NCBI GenBank assembly: GCA_022822135.1
Contig: JAJECH010000042.1
Location: 53,371-117,370, forward strand
Direction of reading: 5' to 3'
Source: Pseudomonadales bacterium
GTDB lineage: Bacteria; Pseudomonadota; Gammaproteobacteria; Pseudomonadales; Azotimanducaceae
DNA: 64,000 nt
Under the pieces are notes generated by a model. That model saw only the letters and a list, made by a program, of their open reading frames with translations. It did no database searches and had not been told where the DNA came from. This document shows positions 45,245 through 53,320 of this stretch, piece by piece. Numbering within the stretch: the stretch's first letter is position 1; every line of letters begins with the position of its first letter. A program made the translations under genes and the position numbers.

Positions 45245-46057
45245 CTAACCTCCGTGCGAAACTTGATTTAGTTGTGCACCACAATGTGCGACGATAAGAT
45301 CTTGCACTTCTCCGGATGCTTCGATCTCGACCACATGTCCAGCATTATTAACGATGTGGATCTGCGAGTTCCTCAACGCGTCACGGTACTGTTCGGCAAC
45401 GTCGATCGGTGCGACCTTGTCGTGTTCTCCCCAGATCAGTGACGTCTGAACGGAAACGTTCTTGAGTAGCTCGACGAGTCTCCGATTGAACATGTAGGGT
45501 TTCCACGATACCCGTGCTGTCATTTCACGCGAATGATCCCAAAGCTCACGCATTTCTTGTGGTGGTTCCTCGCCGAAATGACTCACGTAGCTGTCTCGAT
45601 CGCGGAAGCTCTCTTCGATGTACTGACGATGCGAATACATCATTTGATCCATGATCTCGCCTTCTCGCGGTTGTATCCCAACCGCCCCGACGAGAACGAG
45701 ACTGCCGAGTGTCGATTCGCTCATTGACGCTATCTCCGCTGCGACGTAACCACCAAACCCAAAACCAACAAGGTGATACGCGGAATCTGTTACGTGATTT
45801 GCGAAGTGCGATACGAGAATCGCGATATCTCGAACCGTACGCGCCCATAACGGTCTCTCCGATCCGCCCCAACCGGGCATATCCGGTATGAGTACGGTGA
45901 ACTCGGTTGCAAGCTTTTCGTGCAGTTCCAATACTCCGGGATTGCCCCAGCTGTGGTGCAAACAAATCAACGAAGGACCGTTTCCACCTTGAAGATACGA
46001 GATTTTGCCCGTTGGCAAATCAAGTTCTGCATGTGTGAACTGATCGGATTCAGCCAT
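45245..46057 (-). CDS. Alpha/beta hydrolase
   Basis: A 270-residue alpha/beta-fold hydrolase. It has the oxyanion HHSWGNPG (usual HGxxG position), and a nucleophile-region LVGFGFGGYVAAE where Ser is replaced by Phe in the G-x-S-x-G elbow. The Asp and His regions are WGEHDKVAPIDVA and NAGHVVEIE. The elbow reads G-F-G-F-G, so the catalytic Ser seems absent. It may therefore be a cofactorless dioxygenase, a decarboxylase-like enzyme or an inactive homologue. First gene of the operon with LLM and halogenase. Confidence 0.88.
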   Translation of the reverse strand: MAESDQFTHAELDLPTGKISYLQGGNGPSLICLHHSWGNPGVLELHEKLATEFTVLIPDMPGWGGSERPLWARTVRDIAILVSHFANHVTDSAYHLVGFGFGGYVAAEIASMSESTLGSLVLVGAVGIQPREGEIMDQMMYSHRQYIEESFRDRDSYVSHFGEEPPQEMRELWDHSREMTARVSWKPYMFNRRLVELLKNVSVQTSLIWGEHDKVAPIDVAEQYRDALRNSQIHIVNNAGHVVEIEASGEVQDLIVAHCGAQLNQVSHGG

Positions 46058-46121
46058 GTGTTCTATTCGTCTTGTACCATTGGAATAGCAGTCTTAGTAG
46101 GAATTAGCTCAACGAATTTCA

Positions 46122-47627
46122 ATGTCACGTATTAGCCAAGCTGACCTTACGCAGAGCGTCGCGGACGCACTGCAGTACATCTCTTACTACCACCCGCCTG
46201 ATTTTATTAGCGCAATGCGCTCCGCATGGGAACGTGAGGAGTCACCAGCCGCGAAGGACGCGCTCAGGCAAGTTCTAGTGAATTCTCGAATGTGCGCTCT
46301 TGGGAAACGACCGATCTGTCAGGACACGGGGATTGTCAACGTGTTCTTGGAAATCGGCATGAACGTGGAGTGGACGGAAGACGTTGACCTGGAGGATGCG
46401 GTCAACGCGGGTGTAAGACAAGCCTTTTTGGATCCGAACAACCCGCTCCGTGGTTCCGTGTTGGTGGACCCGGACGGTGAACGGCGAAATACCGGGGATA
46501 ACACGCCGGCAGTCATTCATATGCGCGTCGTTCCTGGCGACAAAGTAGGGGTAGAAGTCGCGGCGAAAGGCGGTGGGAGTGAAGCGAAAGCTCGATTCGC
46601 CGTGTTAAACCCATCCGATTCAGTGGTCGATTTTGTGATGAGTCAGGTGCCATTGATGGGCGCAGGCTGGTGTCCACCGGGAATATTGAGTGTCGGTATC
46701 GGCGGTACTCCGGAGAAAGCGATGCTGCTTGCGAAAGAGGCGATGATGGCACCGATCGATATACAAGAACTGCAAGCTCGAGGTCCGAACAATCGGGGAG
46801 AGGAGCTTCGGCTCGAACTTTACGACAAGGTGAATGCGCTTGGCATCGGAGCTCAAGGATTAGGCGGTTTGACTACGGTACTCGATGTCAAGGTCGCTGA
46901 GTATCCGACCCACGCTGCAAATAAACCTGTTGCGATCATTCCGAACTGTACGGCGACGCGTCATCTTCACTTCGAGCTTGATGGATCAGGCGTCCCTGAA
47001 TTTGCACCTCCGAATTTAGATTTGTGGCCCGATATTGAGTATGCGGCGAGTGCGGAAGCAAAGCACGTAGACCTTGCTACCGTTACAAGAGAACAAGCCG
47101 ATACTTGGCGTGCTGGGGACACGTTGTTGCTGTCAGGCAAGATGCTTACGGGTAGGGATGCTGCGCATAAGCGGTTGGTTGACCTGATCGGAAAGAACGA
47201 ATCTTTGCCGGTTGACTTTAAGGACCGTTTCATCTACTACGTTGGACCTGTCAATGCGGTTGGTGATGAGGTCATTGGTCCAGCGGGTCCGACGACGGCG
47301 ACTCGTATGGATAAATTCAGCGAAACCATGCTGTCGAAGACTGGATTGCTTGGCATGATCGGCAAAGCCGAACGAGGCGACGCCACGATCGACGCGATCA
47401 AGGAACATGGTGGTGTTTCACTCATCGCTGTTGGTGGTGCCGCTTACTTGATATCGAAAGCGATTACCGACTCGAAGCTACTCGCGTTTGAGGATCTCGG
47501 CATGGAAGCGATTTATGAGTTCGAAGTGAAAGACATGCCGGTAACCGTGGCGGTTGATTCGCGAGGCGAATCAGTTCACCGGACCGGACCGAGGCAGTGG
47601 CAAAAGATGGATGTCGTTAACACGTAG
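46122..47627 (+). CDS. Fumarate hydratase, class I
   Basis: A 501-residue [4Fe-4S] fumarase converting fumarate and malate in the TCA cycle. The N-terminal region has GKRPICQDTGIVNVF and a second cluster Cys in IPNCTATRHLHFELDG. The C-terminal domain has YYVGPVNAVGDEVIGPAGPTTATRMD. The enzyme is a single chain (alpha and beta domains fused) like FumA. Divergent from the alpha/beta hydrolase; a strong terminator follows. Confidence 0.95.
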   Translation: MSRISQADLTQSVADALQYISYYHPPDFISAMRSAWEREESPAAKDALRQVLVNSRMCALGKRPICQDTGIVNVFLEIGMNVEWTEDVDLEDAVNAGVRQAFLDPNNPLRGSVLVDPDGERRNTGDNTPAVIHMRVVPGDKVGVEVAAKGGGSEAKARFAVLNPSDSVVDFVMSQVPLMGAGWCPPGILSVGIGGTPEKAMLLAKEAMMAPIDIQELQARGPNNRGEELRLELYDKVNALGIGAQGLGGLTTVLDVKVAEYPTHAANKPVAIIPNCTATRHLHFELDGSGVPEFAPPNLDLWPDIEYAASAEAKHVDLATVTREQADTWRAGDTLLLSGKMLTGRDAAHKRLVDLIGKNESLPVDFKDRFIYYVGPVNAVGDEVIGPAGPTTATRMDKFSETMLSKTGLLGMIGKAERGDATIDAIKEHGGVSLIAVGGAAYLISKAITDSKLLAFEDLGMEAIYEFEVKDMPVTVAVDSRGESVHRTGPRQWQKMDVVNT

Positions 47628-47664
47628 TTTTTGCGTGGCGAAGATAGCGACGGTTCCTAAATCC

Positions 47665-47697
47665 GCAAATCGGCATCGTTCCGATTTGCAGTTTTTT
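47665..47697 (+). terminator. Rho-independent terminator after fumarase
   Basis: Perfect 9-bp stem GCAAATCGG / CCGATTTGC with a 7-base loop, followed by AG and six T. It is 37 bp after the fumarase stop. Confidence 0.93.
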
Positions 47698-47717
47698 GGT
47701 ACAGCAGGACGAAGCAA

Positions 47718-48122
47718 ATGTCCGACAAAGTGATGCGTGTCACTCGATTCTTTGAGACTGCGGATGGTGGTTCCGCCTTTGACGAAGTAGAGATATTCAT
47801 AGAGAACGAGAACTCAGACAACTGGGGAAACCTTCTACGTACGAGCGCTCGTTTCGATTCGTCGGGTGTTCAGGTTTTCGAAGCCCCGGAAGGTGCGTTT
47901 CAGGACTGGCACAACGCGCCACGACGGCAGCTTTGTATCGTGTTGACAGGTGTTTGGGAGATTGGCACGACGGACGGCGAATTCCGACGTTGGGGTCCCG
48001 GTGAGGCGTTCTTACCGGACGACGTAGAAGGTAGAGGTCACACGAGTCGGGTAGTAGAAGGACCCGTGCGCATTTTGTTCGTTCCTTTAGGTGCTCAATC
48101 GTTTGTTGAATTTGGCGAATAG
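47718..48122 (+). CDS. Cupin domain protein
   Basis: A 134-residue single cupin. The beta-barrel is visible as DWHNAPRRQLCIVLTGVWEIGTTDGE, then a WGPGEAFLPDDVEGRGHTSRV motif with a single His in each motif position. It probably binds a metal. Role unknown; small stand-alone cupins may be isomerases or regulators. Start ATG 47718, with a terminator directly upstream, so it likely has its own promoter. Confidence 0.85.
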   Translation: MSDKVMRVTRFFETADGGSAFDEVEIFIENENSDNWGNLLRTSARFDSSGVQVFEAPEGAFQDWHNAPRRQLCIVLTGVWEIGTTDGEFRRWGPGEAFLPDDVEGRGHTSRVVEGPVRILFVPLGAQSFVEFGE

Positions 48123-48137
48123 GGATCAACCGATCGG

Positions 48138-50051
48138 CTAAGTCTGCAGTGCTTCATGTCCTTTGAATTGCTCTAAGCACTCGGGGTTTTCCAACGCGGT
48201 AGTGTTCTTCACTTCACGACCATGGATTATTTCGCGAACTGCCAGTTCGGCGATTTTGCCTGATCGCGTGCGAGGGACATCAGCCACTTGCTCGATCTTT
48301 GCAGGGACATGACGCGGCGATGCATTGGTGCGAATTGCAGATCTAATGGCCTTGCGGATGTGCTTGTTCAAACGCAAACCTTCCGTGAGAACCACAAATA
48401 ACACGATTCGCGTATCGTCTGCCCATTCTTGACCAACGCAGACAGCATCGACTACTTCCTCGAATCCTTCTAGTTGTCGGTAGATTTCTGCCGTGCCGAT
48501 ACGAACTCCCCCGGGATTCAGCACTGCATCACTACGTCCGTGAATGACATAACCTCCAGTTGATGAATTGATCTCAGCGAAGTCTCCGTGCGCCCAGATA
48601 TTCTCGAATCGTGCGAAATAGGCGTTGTGGTATCGAGACCCGTCAGCGTCATTCCAAAACCCTATGGGTGCACTAGGGAATGACTTTGTACAAACTAGCT
48701 CACCTTTTTGATCCAGAATGGATTGGCCTCTATCGTCAAAGACAGAGGTCGCCATGCCTAATCCAGGACCTTGGATTTCTCCACGATAGACGCTAGAGAG
48801 CGGATTGCCTAGGACGAAACAAGATATGAGGTCAGTTCCGCCGGAAATGGACGCAAGCCACACGTCCTCCTTGAAATCACGATAGACGTAATCAAACGAT
48901 TCGTGCGAGAGTGGAGAGCCTGTCGTGAGAATCGTGCGCAAGGAACTTAGCTCATGTGTCTCGCGTGGTTTTACTTGCACTTTTTCGATGCTTGAGATGT
49001 ACTTGGCACCGACGCCAAACGCCGAAATTCGCTCGCTATCAATCAGATTAATGAGGGTGTCGCGCCGCGGGAAAAACGGTGAACCGTCGTAGAGAACAAG
49101 CGTGCAACCTGTAGCCAATCCAGAGATAAGCCAGTTCCACATCATCCAGCCGGTAGTCGTAAAGAAGAAGAGCACGTCGTCCCGGCTCAGATCAGTATGC
49201 AATTGGTGTTCTTTGACGTGTTGAAGCAACGTACCACCTGCGCCATGAACGATGCACTTGGGAACGCCCGTGGTTCCTGAAGAAAACATGATGTACAGCG
49301 GGTGGTTGAACGGCAACCGTTCAAATGTCAGCGCTTCCACTCCGTTCTCATAGATACGTTGGAAGTCACATGATTCAGGATCGTCGGATCGGCATAAATG
49401 GTGCTTGATGCTCGTTAAACGACTAGTGAGTTTTGGAACATTCGCCGAAACTTCATAAGTGCGTCCGTTGTACTGGTATTGATCGGTGGTTAATAACAGC
49501 TTAGGTTCGATTTGACCAAAACGATCCGCAGCGCCTTCGACGCCAAAATCAGGCGAGCAGGAAGACCAAATCGCTCCAATACTCGCCGTTGCCAACATGG
49601 CTACAACCGTATCCGCGTTATTTGGTAACCAAGCGGCGACACGGTCGTTTCTCGTGATGCCAAGACGCGATAACTCTTGTGCAAATGCGGCGACGCGATC
49701 ACGCAGCTGATGAAATGTCAGTTCCTTGCGAGTCCCTCTCTCGTTGATTTCGATCAGAGCCGTTTGGTTGTCGTCATACTTGAGCAGGTTTTCTGCGAAA
49801 TTGATTTCTGCGTCTTCGAACCAAGCACTGTCCGTAAACGGTTTGGTTTCCGTTAACGTCGACGCACCTGGAGAACCAACAACTCCAGCAAACTCCCAAA
49901 CCCCACGCCAGAATGTTTCACGGTTTTGAATGGACCATTGGTAGAGGTCGGGATACCGTAGCGGTAAATCGAATTTTCTTGCGAACGCGGCTAGATTTGA
50001 GTTCGCGACATCGTCAGGCGATGGTTGCCAAAGTGGCGATTCACTCCTCAA
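48138..50051 (-). CDS. Acetoacetyl-CoA synthetase
   Basis: A 637-residue AMP-forming ligase that activates acetoacetate, feeding ketone bodies or polyhydroxybutyrate products into acetyl-CoA. The adenylation motif is SSGTTGVPKCIVHG, followed by the acetoacetate-ligase hallmark KEHQLHTDLSRDD. The C-terminal lysine motif is RTRSGKIAELAV. The start appears to be TTG 50051. It is convergent with the cupin gene and divergent from the malonyl-CoA synthetase gene. Confidence 0.93.
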   Translation of the reverse strand: MRSESPLWQPSPDDVANSNLAAFARKFDLPLRYPDLYQWSIQNRETFWRGVWEFAGVVGSPGASTLTETKPFTDSAWFEDAEINFAENLLKYDDNQTALIEINERGTRKELTFHQLRDRVAAFAQELSRLGITRNDRVAAWLPNNADTVVAMLATASIGAIWSSCSPDFGVEGAADRFGQIEPKLLLTTDQYQYNGRTYEVSANVPKLTSRLTSIKHHLCRSDDPESCDFQRIYENGVEALTFERLPFNHPLYIMFSSGTTGVPKCIVHGAGGTLLQHVKEHQLHTDLSRDDVLFFFTTTGWMMWNWLISGLATGCTLVLYDGSPFFPRRDTLINLIDSERISAFGVGAKYISSIEKVQVKPRETHELSSLRTILTTGSPLSHESFDYVYRDFKEDVWLASISGGTDLISCFVLGNPLSSVYRGEIQGPGLGMATSVFDDRGQSILDQKGELVCTKSFPSAPIGFWNDADGSRYHNAYFARFENIWAHGDFAEINSSTGGYVIHGRSDAVLNPGGVRIGTAEIYRQLEGFEEVVDAVCVGQEWADDTRIVLFVVLTEGLRLNKHIRKAIRSAIRTNASPRHVPAKIEQVADVPRTRSGKIAELAVREIIHGREVKNTTALENPECLEQFKGHEALQT

Positions 50052-50182
50052 GATGGCTTGCTCAATTCGGAAGAAATACGTCTAAGATATTGATTCGGTT
50101 GCATTTTGAAACACTCTAACATGTGCCACGCTTTTGCCCGTGCGTAAACTAGTGACGCCTTTGAACATGTTCCAATGCAGTT

Positions 50183-51700
50183 TTGAGTGAGAATTTATAC
50201 AGCGCGTTAGTTCAGATCGCTCAAGCAAATCCAGACAAAGCTTGTTTAGTGCTCGAGAGCGGTGAATCGATAAATTACGAACAGCTCTTCGCTCAAGTAC
50301 ACCGAGTTGCGGCTGTTCTTCAGGACCGCGGCGTTAATGTTGGTGATCGGGTTGTCGCACATTGCGATAAGACGCCTCTTACATTGTCCCTATATATCGC
50401 ATGCTTAAAGATCGGTGCTGTTTACGTACCGCTTAACACTTCGTACACGTCGAGCGAGCTTGCTTACTTTATAGATAACGCTAAGCCGAGACTGTATGTT
50501 GGATCGACTCCAATTGAATTTGAGTCCAGCCAGCGACTCATCCAACTTACTCTCAAGGCGGATGGCACCGGTTCTCTTGATGAAGCTGCGAAAGCTGTCT
50601 CAACGCCTCATACGGGTGCAGCAGAACGAGACGGGGACGACATCGCGGCGATCCTCTACACGTCCGGTACGACGGGTCGCTCAAAAGGCGCGATGCTTAC
50701 TCATAGCAATCTAATGAGCAATGCACTCACCTTAAATGACGTATGGGGATTCCGTGAAGACGACGTATTACTCCATGCGCTTCCTATCTACCACGTGCAC
50801 GGCCTATTTGTGGCGATTCATTGTGTACTGCTGAGCGGCAGCTCGATGATTTTTCAACAGCGCTTTGACGTCCAAGCTGTGATGCGCGAGTTGCCAAACG
50901 CGACGGTTCTCATGGGTGTGCCGACGTTTTACACGCGACTTCTAGCGGAACAGGAGTTCGGCGAAGATGTCGTACGAAATATGCGTTTGTTTATTTCTGG
51001 GTCTGCGCCATTGACGGAACAGACTTTCCGTGAGTTCTCGCAACGTACGGGCATGACGATCCTTGAGCGGTATGGCATGAGTGAGACACTCATGAACACA
51101 TCAAACCCTCTCAACGGTGAACGGAAAGCAGGAACGGTTGGCTTTCCATTACCCGGCGTTTCGCTTCGAATTGCGGATGAGCACGGTGCGAGACTGGCGA
51201 ACGGTGAGGTAGGCGGAATCGAACTGAAAGGCCCCAACGTATTCAAAGGCTATTGGGAAATGTCTGAGAAGACGGCGGAAGAATTCCGTAGCGATGGGTA
51301 CTTCATTACGGGCGATATGGGCGTTCAGGACGAAGACGGACGTGTTTCCATCGTAGGACGCGAGAAGGACGTAGTAATAAGTGGCGGGTTAAACGTGTAC
51401 CCCGCAGAAGTAGAAACCGCGATCGGCGACCTGCCTGAAATTGCAGACGTTGCTGTGATCGGCGCCCCGCACCCGGATTTTGGCGAAGGCGTGGTTGCGG
51501 TCGTTGTTTCCTCCTCCGAGCGAACAATTGAAACTCAATCGGTGAGAGCTCAGTTGAAGGACGTACTAGCCGGTTTCAAACAACCACAAAGGGTCGAGAC
51601 GGTTGCGGAGTTGCCACGCAACGCGATGGGAAAGATCCAAAAGAACGCACTGCGCGAACAATTTAAAGCAGTGTTCAATCAGAGCGAGTCGGCAGCTTAG
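50183..51700 (+). CDS. matB: Malonyl-CoA synthetase (MatB-like)
   Basis: A 505-residue AMP-forming acyl-CoA synthetase. The ATP motif is YTSGTTGRSKGAM, the substrate motif is ERYGMSETLMNTSNPLNGER, and the C-terminal lysine is in RNAMGKIQKNAL. The NTSNPL...AGTVGFPLPGV stretch matches malonyl-CoA synthetases that activate malonate or methylmalonate. The start appears to be TTG 50183. Its product could feed fatty acid synthesis or be decarboxylated. Confidence 0.88.
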   Translation: MSENLYSALVQIAQANPDKACLVLESGESINYEQLFAQVHRVAAVLQDRGVNVGDRVVAHCDKTPLTLSLYIACLKIGAVYVPLNTSYTSSELAYFIDNAKPRLYVGSTPIEFESSQRLIQLTLKADGTGSLDEAAKAVSTPHTGAAERDGDDIAAILYTSGTTGRSKGAMLTHSNLMSNALTLNDVWGFREDDVLLHALPIYHVHGLFVAIHCVLLSGSSMIFQQRFDVQAVMRELPNATVLMGVPTFYTRLLAEQEFGEDVVRNMRLFISGSAPLTEQTFREFSQRTGMTILERYGMSETLMNTSNPLNGERKAGTVGFPLPGVSLRIADEHGARLANGEVGGIELKGPNVFKGYWEMSEKTAEEFRSDGYFITGDMGVQDEDGRVSIVGREKDVVISGGLNVYPAEVETAIGDLPEIADVAVIGAPHPDFGEGVVAVVVSSSERTIETQSVRAQLKDVLAGFKQPQRVETVAELPRNAMGKIQKNALREQFKAVFNQSESAA

Positions 51701-51712
51701 CGTAGTGATGCG

Positions 51713-51826
51713 ATGAAGAAGCTAGCGAAATCAATCCTTCATTGGTTACTCGCCGCGTTGGTGGTCGCATTCGTGGTATTTCTTGGAATCGCCGGTTACA
51801 CCATTTATTTGCTCATTATTTCGTAG
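51713..51826 (+). CDS. Small single-helix membrane protein
   Basis: A 37-residue frame starting ATG 51713, 12 bp after the matB stop and ending 2 bp before the convergent MBL gene stop. A basic N-terminus (MKKLAK) is followed by a strongly hydrophobic helix (LLAALVVAFVVFLGIAGY), typical of a real inner-membrane peptide. No family is recognised. The ribosome-binding site is weak, so translation may depend on coupling to matB. Confidence 0.45.
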   Translation: MKKLAKSILHWLLAALVVAFVVFLGIAGYTIYLLIIS

Positions 51827-51828
51827 TC

Positions 51829-52464
51829 TCAAAGTGCGGTTGCTAGCTCATCGAGAAAGTCATTTTTGGCACCATCATTCGCGAATTCAATACTGAAGAT
51901 CGGATTCTGAACAGAACTATTAACGAATATCGCAGAGAAATCCTCGTCACGTAGCGAAGCCAAGGTCGCCTTCATTACCGGGCGATTTTTCTTGTTTGAC
52001 AATGCCATCCACTTCTCGCGATCATGCCAGATCGAATCGCCGGCGAACAACACGTCCGAACCGGCTATCTCGACTAGATAACTGACGGCCCCTGGTCGAT
52101 GTCCGGGCGTCGGTATCGCAATAACACCGGGTGCGACTTCGTGTCGTTCAAATGGGAATGCTTCAACGTTTTGAACCTTACGTCGAACGTCAGGCTCTTC
52201 CAAAATGCTGCAGCATGTCGGTGCGCCAAACTCATCAAAAAGTTGGTCGTTGTGTTTGGTTGCGAAGTGCATATCGCCAAGTAGCTGCTTGGAAACTCCG
52301 CCAAGTTCATTGATTTGTTCCCATGATGACTCAAAGGTGCTTGAACTTGAGACACATGGAAACAAGAGATTGCCATCGTCGCGTAAAGCGAAGAAACTGA
52401 TGTATTTACTTGGCGTGATCTTGGTTGGTTCGATTTTGTAGATGCTAGGCGTACATTCGATCAT
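51829..52464 (-). CDS. MBL-fold metallo-hydrolase-like protein, degenerate metal site
   Basis: A 211-residue protein with the late MBL motifs intact (TPGHRPGAVSYLVE and VLFAGDSIWHD). The first metal motif, normally HxHxDH, is replaced by LGDMHFATKHND. It may bind one metal or none. This resembles the MBL-like group that uses a TxH-ND motif. It could act on a thioester or be a binding protein. It starts at ATG 52464. Confidence 0.8.
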   Translation of the reverse strand: MIECTPSIYKIEPTKITPSKYISFFALRDDGNLLFPCVSSSSTFESSWEQINELGGVSKQLLGDMHFATKHNDQLFDEFGAPTCCSILEEPDVRRKVQNVEAFPFERHEVAPGVIAIPTPGHRPGAVSYLVEIAGSDVLFAGDSIWHDREKWMALSNKKNRPVMKATLASLRDEDFSAIFVNSSVQNPIFSIEFANDGAKNDFLDELATAL

Positions 52465-52542
52465 CGTGTTGGTAAATCCTGTCTGGTTGCAAACAACGAC
52501 ACGAAACTAATATACGCAGCCGCAATTGAATCGGAAACCGTC

Positions 52543-53307
52543 GTGATTGATCTGTACTACTGGCCTACGCCCAACGGTTGGAAGGCGAGCATCATGCTTG
52601 AAGAGTGTGAGTTGGAATACAACCTGATTCCGGTTGATATTGGCGGTGGCGACCAATTCAAACCTGAGTTCTTACGTATCAGCCCCAACAATCGCATGCC
52701 GGCAATCATCGATCACGATCCAGCCGATGGCGGCGACCCGATCAGTGTGTTTGAGTCTGGCGCGATTCTTGAGTACTTAGGGGACAAGGAAGGCAAGTTC
52801 CTACCCGCCGTGCCTCGCGAACGCATTCGCGTTATGCAGTGGGTGCATTGGCAAATGGCAAACCTGGGTCCGATGATGGGCAATGCGAATCACTTCAAGA
52901 ACTATGCGAAGAACATCACCGATGATCCCAAGCAATTGGAGTATGGCGAGAAGCGGTTTGTGGGTGAAGTTGATCGACTCTGTGGGGTCATGGATGCACA
53001 ACTCGCAGTTAACGAATACCTTGCTGGCGCTGAATACTCGATTGCCGACATCATCACGTGGCCATGGGCGTTCTTGGTTAGTCGAGTGGTGAGCGAAGAA
53101 ATGTGGGAAGAGTTTCCTAATGTGAAACGCTGGGCCTATCAGTTACGAGGCCGACCGGCATTGGAACGAGGATATCGTGTTGGTCAGGACTTAGGCAAGC
53201 GCAAACTGACTGACGAAGAAGAGAAGGCTCGACGCGATCTCCTGTTCAATCAGACAAACGAAAAAGTACGTGCGGCCCGCGAGGAAGCTGCTAAAGCCGC
53301 GACCTAG
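52543..53307 (+). CDS. Glutathione S-transferase, YghU/GstB-like
   Basis: A 254-residue GST. The N-terminal domain has YYWPTPNGWKASIMLEE with the TPNGxK motif of the nu-class (YghU-like) group, the cis-Pro NNRMPAIIDHD and FESGAILEYL. The C-terminal helical domain ends with a long basic/charged tail. Nu-class enzymes bind two glutathiones and show disulfide reductase activity. Start GTG 52543. Convergent with the PhyH gene. Confidence 0.9.
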   Translation: MIDLYYWPTPNGWKASIMLEECELEYNLIPVDIGGGDQFKPEFLRISPNNRMPAIIDHDPADGGDPISVFESGAILEYLGDKEGKFLPAVPRERIRVMQWVHWQMANLGPMMGNANHFKNYAKNITDDPKQLEYGEKRFVGEVDRLCGVMDAQLAVNEYLAGAEYSIADIITWPWAFLVSRVVSEEMWEEFPNVKRWAYQLRGRPALERGYRVGQDLGKRKLTDEEEKARRDLLFNQTNEKVRAAREEAAKAAT

Positions 53308-53320
53308 CTAGACCGCGGCT
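53295..53320. terminator. Weak bidirectional hairpin between convergent GST and PhyH genes
   Basis: Seven-base arms AGCCGCG and CGCGGCT with a 12-base loop span the two stop codons. There is no T tract; it is a terminator candidate only. Confidence 0.3.
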
